Shown here: in pieces, positions 61,578-64,000 of the stretch
How positions within the stretch are numbered: position 1 is the first letter of the stretch
How the letters are laid out: every line of letters starts with the position of its first letter
Source of the DNA: Spongilla lacustris
Lineage: Eukaryota > Porifera > Demospongiae > Spongillida > Spongillidae
DNA length: 64,000 nt
Reading direction: 5' to 3'
NCBI GenBank assembly: GCA_949361645.1
Contig: OX442422.1
Location: 6,791,534 to 6,855,533, forward strand
Translations under genes and position numbers: made by a program
The notes under the pieces: generated by a model
Seen by the model: the letters and a program-made list of their open reading frames with translations, nothing else
Told to the model about the DNA's origin: nothing
Databases searched by the model: none

Positions 61578-61849
61578 GGAGACAAGAGCTAGCAATGGGA
61601 ACATTGCACCAGTACAGCACAGCCACTTTAACAATAGTGCAAATAATTTAGGAATATACTGTGCAGGCAGCGGTATTTTCATAAACATTAAGGATGTGTG
61701 TGCATGACATACTGGCAATGAGGTTAATGGAGCCTCGAGGGAGGACAGAAAGGTCACACATATGCCCTGAGCACTGGCTAACCTTTATGCCCTGCTGGCT
61801 TAACCTTTAGAGGAGGGGCCCACACGTCCCACTGGGGTTGTCTCATTGC

Positions 61850-62545
61850 TGCTTTATTTACAGCTTCTAACCCCTCTTTGTGAGATATGTACAATGTCCC
61901 ATGAGGACAGTATTACATTGGGTGGACATTTAATAGATTTTATTTTATCTATAAAGTCCGTTGAGTCTCTCACATATGAAGGTAATGTTGTAGCCATTGG
62001 CTGTAAACATATATCAACAAATTGTGAGATATTCTCTGTAGCACTGGCACAGGATGAGACAATGGGTCTTTTTCCTGGCGGTTTTTTATTTTATTTTCTT
62101 GAGAAAATACAGCCTAGCCGTTTTTACTTGGGCTAGAGGGAGGCAATATTTATATTGCTCCTCACTGAGTTTTCCTGTTTGGTACAGGATTTTCAGTTTG
62201 CGAATTATAGAGGATCTGATAGGCATTGATATATCTCTGTCTACCCTCTTGTACACTGATGTGTCAGCAAGATGACCTCTTCCATTTTTTACATAGTCAG
62301 TAGTGTTTTCAACTACTATGACTGATCCCTTGTCTGCTTTTTTGATAATGATATTTTTAGTCATCATCAAATTTTGTAAGCATTTTCTGGCTGTGTAGCT
62401 GAGGTTACTCCTACTCCGTTTGCCTTTTTTCAGCAAGGGAGTGAGTACTTCTAGCACTCTTTGCACAAGCTGTTCGATGAGGTTGCAATCAACCTTACCC
62501 GGATCAAAGCCGGTTCTCCATTTTTATTTGTTCTCCAATACCGGC
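61850..62545 (-). pseudogene. Penelope-like reverse transcriptase, N-terminal remnant
   Basis: Reads FDPGKVDCNLIEQL, IIIKKADKGSVIVVENTTDY, YKRVDRD, then (after a stop near 62085 and a frame change) PPGKRPIVSSCASATENIS, LQPMATTLPSYVRDSTDFI and ILSSWDIV. The ADKG...VV, PGxRPIVS and LPSYVRDxTDF blocks are the N-terminal RT signature of Penelope-like elements. The remaining RT palm (YxDD) and the GIY-YIG endonuclease are missing. Confidence 0.7.
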
Positions 62546-63190
62546 ATTGCAGTCACAAAGCTGATGTACGGTAACTCGTACAGCCTTACCATTTTTGATG
62601 TGGTTTTGGTCTTTTTCTGTCTTCGAGGTAGTGGTGTGGACATTCTTGAGTAGCGGATAGCGCCACTACTTCCCTTTGCCAATTTTTGCTCTGCAATAGG
62701 CTTGGCCCTATCCATTTGCTTCTCATTGTCTGAATCATCGGTTAGGTCATTAGGTCATCATCAGCTATGTCATTATCAATGTATTCATGTACTGCTGCCC
62801 ATCCAGCTGAGGATCGGTCCGCAAACTTTATCAGCTTCTGTCTGCGGGAAACCTTATTGGATAGCCGTCTTCACTCACGAGATGCTGCTCTGTGCCATGG
62901 TCAAACGATTTACCACCTCCTCACAAAACAAAATTGGTGCATCTCTTAAATTGATATGGATCGCGTCGTGATTGTGCGAGCTTCCTAATTGCATCCTCCT
63001 GCCACCAACTGCTGCTGTAATTGCCCCTTCGTCACTGACCCTTCCGTTGCCACTACAGCTCGATCCAGAGTATCCTTGTTGTCGCTCATGTTCCTGCAGT
63101 TTCCAGACTCGAGACTGGCTGTCTTCCCACTTACATAACATTATATACCACTGACAACATGTGGCCATCACGTGCAGTACTACCAATCAT
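62546..63190. other. No gene recognised
   Basis: Possibly the upstream part of the Penelope-like element on the - strand. Frames exist but no motif was identified. Confidence 0.35.
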
Positions 63191-63221
63191 ATTTGTTAAT
63201 TAAAACAAACGGATGAGATAA

Positions 63222-63407
63222 TGAAATTAAATTGCAAGATTAGACGATTAGAATACCACAACGATTACAAAACGTCAAAACTGTCAGGACTGCATTTCAA
63301 TCTGATACAGTTGTACACACGATCGTCCAGTGGTACTTGTGGCTCCTCCATCACACTGGATTTGGTGCCCAATAAAACTATTGGAAGCGTACTGATCACC
63401 ATATTGG
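63222..63407 (+). CDS. Ig-like receptor exon, C-terminal part
   Basis: Reads LHFNLIQLYTRSSSGTCGSS, then NKTIGSVLITILG before G|GTGAGT. It has the I-x-L, SGTCG and I-x-L-x-I-L-G strands of the domain but lacks the middle C-T-S-V-L part, so it may be internally shortened. It ends in phase 1 and joins the next exon in phase. Confidence 0.45.
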
Positions 63408-63572
63408 GTGAGTTGATGTGTTAGTGAAGCTATTTGTGTAGTCCATAGTCCATCCCATCTCTGCCATTCATGCCAATGAAAAGGCAGCTATGGTCATAAT
63501 ACAGTACATGTAGTAGACTCTATACAAATTGTGACTCACATGTGACTTGCTTCACATCATATGTTGTCACAG

Positions 63573-63738
63573 GCCCTCTTGGGACACCACAAGATATCAT
63601 GGTGTGCACTAACTCATTGGCCATACAACAGCCTAAACAACAGCACCACACTGGGTACAAACTCAACCAACACCACCATTGGAGACCTCATTGATAGTTC
63701 CAGCTACACTGTCAGTGTTGTAGCCATCACGTGACGTA
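63573..63738 (+). pseudogene. Fibronectin-type-III-like exon
   Basis: After acceptor TTGTCACAG it begins (G)PLGTPQDIMV, in phase with the Ig-like exon. After a frame change it reads STTLGTNSTNTTIGDLIDSS, then YTVSVVAIT-stop. The L-x-x-SSSYTVSVVA ending is the FN3 F-G strand pattern. The CD region is not readable in one frame. Confidence 0.4.
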
Positions 63739-64000
63739 AAAGCAGCTTATAAATTTTCACGCAATCCATAGCGCATGTATCTATGTCATGGACCCACTAC
63801 TACGCCGTTTTTATTTTATGAAGTGTCCACCCCAATGAAGCAACCCCAATAGGCTCATGCACAGTGTCAACAGTTACTATAGGGAGTAAAATATGCTTAC
63901 TGAAGTATAACATGCATGGCATCCTTCCAGTTACAAAACCCAGTAGTGACACATGCAAAAGAAGCTACAAAATACAAGTGGACTTAATTCTCCGTATAGT

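Noticed and set aside
61846..62136. 96-codon + strand frame
   Set aside because: It is the antisense of the Penelope-like reverse transcriptase blocks on the - strand.

Overview
The window is animal nuclear DNA. Exons with GT-AG introns encode pieces of metazoan proteins: a HUWE1-type ubiquitin ligase, an Sp-family zinc-finger factor with a buttonhead box, collagen Gly-X-Y exons with a 108-nt exon, a YWTD (LDLR class B) repeat, and a recurring Ig-like/fibronectin-like receptor domain. Transposons and simple repeats are dense, and TACATGTA-type palindromes recur throughout. A marine invertebrate fits, most plausibly a sponge, but that is inference and no marker gene fixes the phylum.

Layout. 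1-1300 is a 5'-truncated DIRS/Ngaro-like reverse transcriptase-RNase H remnant, followed at once by an Ig-like receptor exon (1315-1497). 1889-4204 holds broken pogo/Tigger-like and piggyBac-like transposase remnants. 5.5-6 kb is a 22-bp minisatellite. From 7.9 to 18.5 kb the + strand carries consecutive incomplete pieces of four unrelated genes (HUWE1, five exons; succinate-semialdehyde dehydrogenase, two; collagen, two; LDLR class B, one). Several of these exons have very long CT-rich simple repeats directly 5' of their splice acceptors. 20039-20785 is an intact divergent Sp factor. 23574-27817 is a TTAA-flanked DNA transposon whose transposase resolves into 14 exons on the - strand, joined in phase except for one homopolymer frameshift. 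28-42 kb holds several palindromic or inverted-repeat elements, another receptor exon, and decayed Ty3/gypsy Gag, integrase-end and piggyBac-like remnants.

42951-57631 is a head-to-tail array of five related units. Unit 1 carries a - strand gene of ten recognisable exons. It joins a RING plus CPxC zinc finger, laid out like the N-terminal region of RAG1, to a transposase-like body with DDE candidates and the CxxC / HxxxxH zinc-site pair. Unit 2 lost 2.1 kb of that gene. Units 3-5 inherited the deletion and also replaced half of an Ig-like exon with a transmembrane exon and tail exons. Units 4 and 5 are nearly identical, so the array grew stepwise and recently. 57.6-64 kb holds a tentative transporter exon, a Penelope-like reverse transcriptase remnant, and more Ig-like and fibronectin-like exons.

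Several convincing exons contain exactly one 1-nt frameshift, usually in a short G or C homopolymer. Either the assembly has residual indel errors, or many of these pieces are pseudogenes. Most of the gene content looks fragmentary. The Sp factor, the TTAA transposon and the RING-transposase gene of unit 1 are the most complete items.
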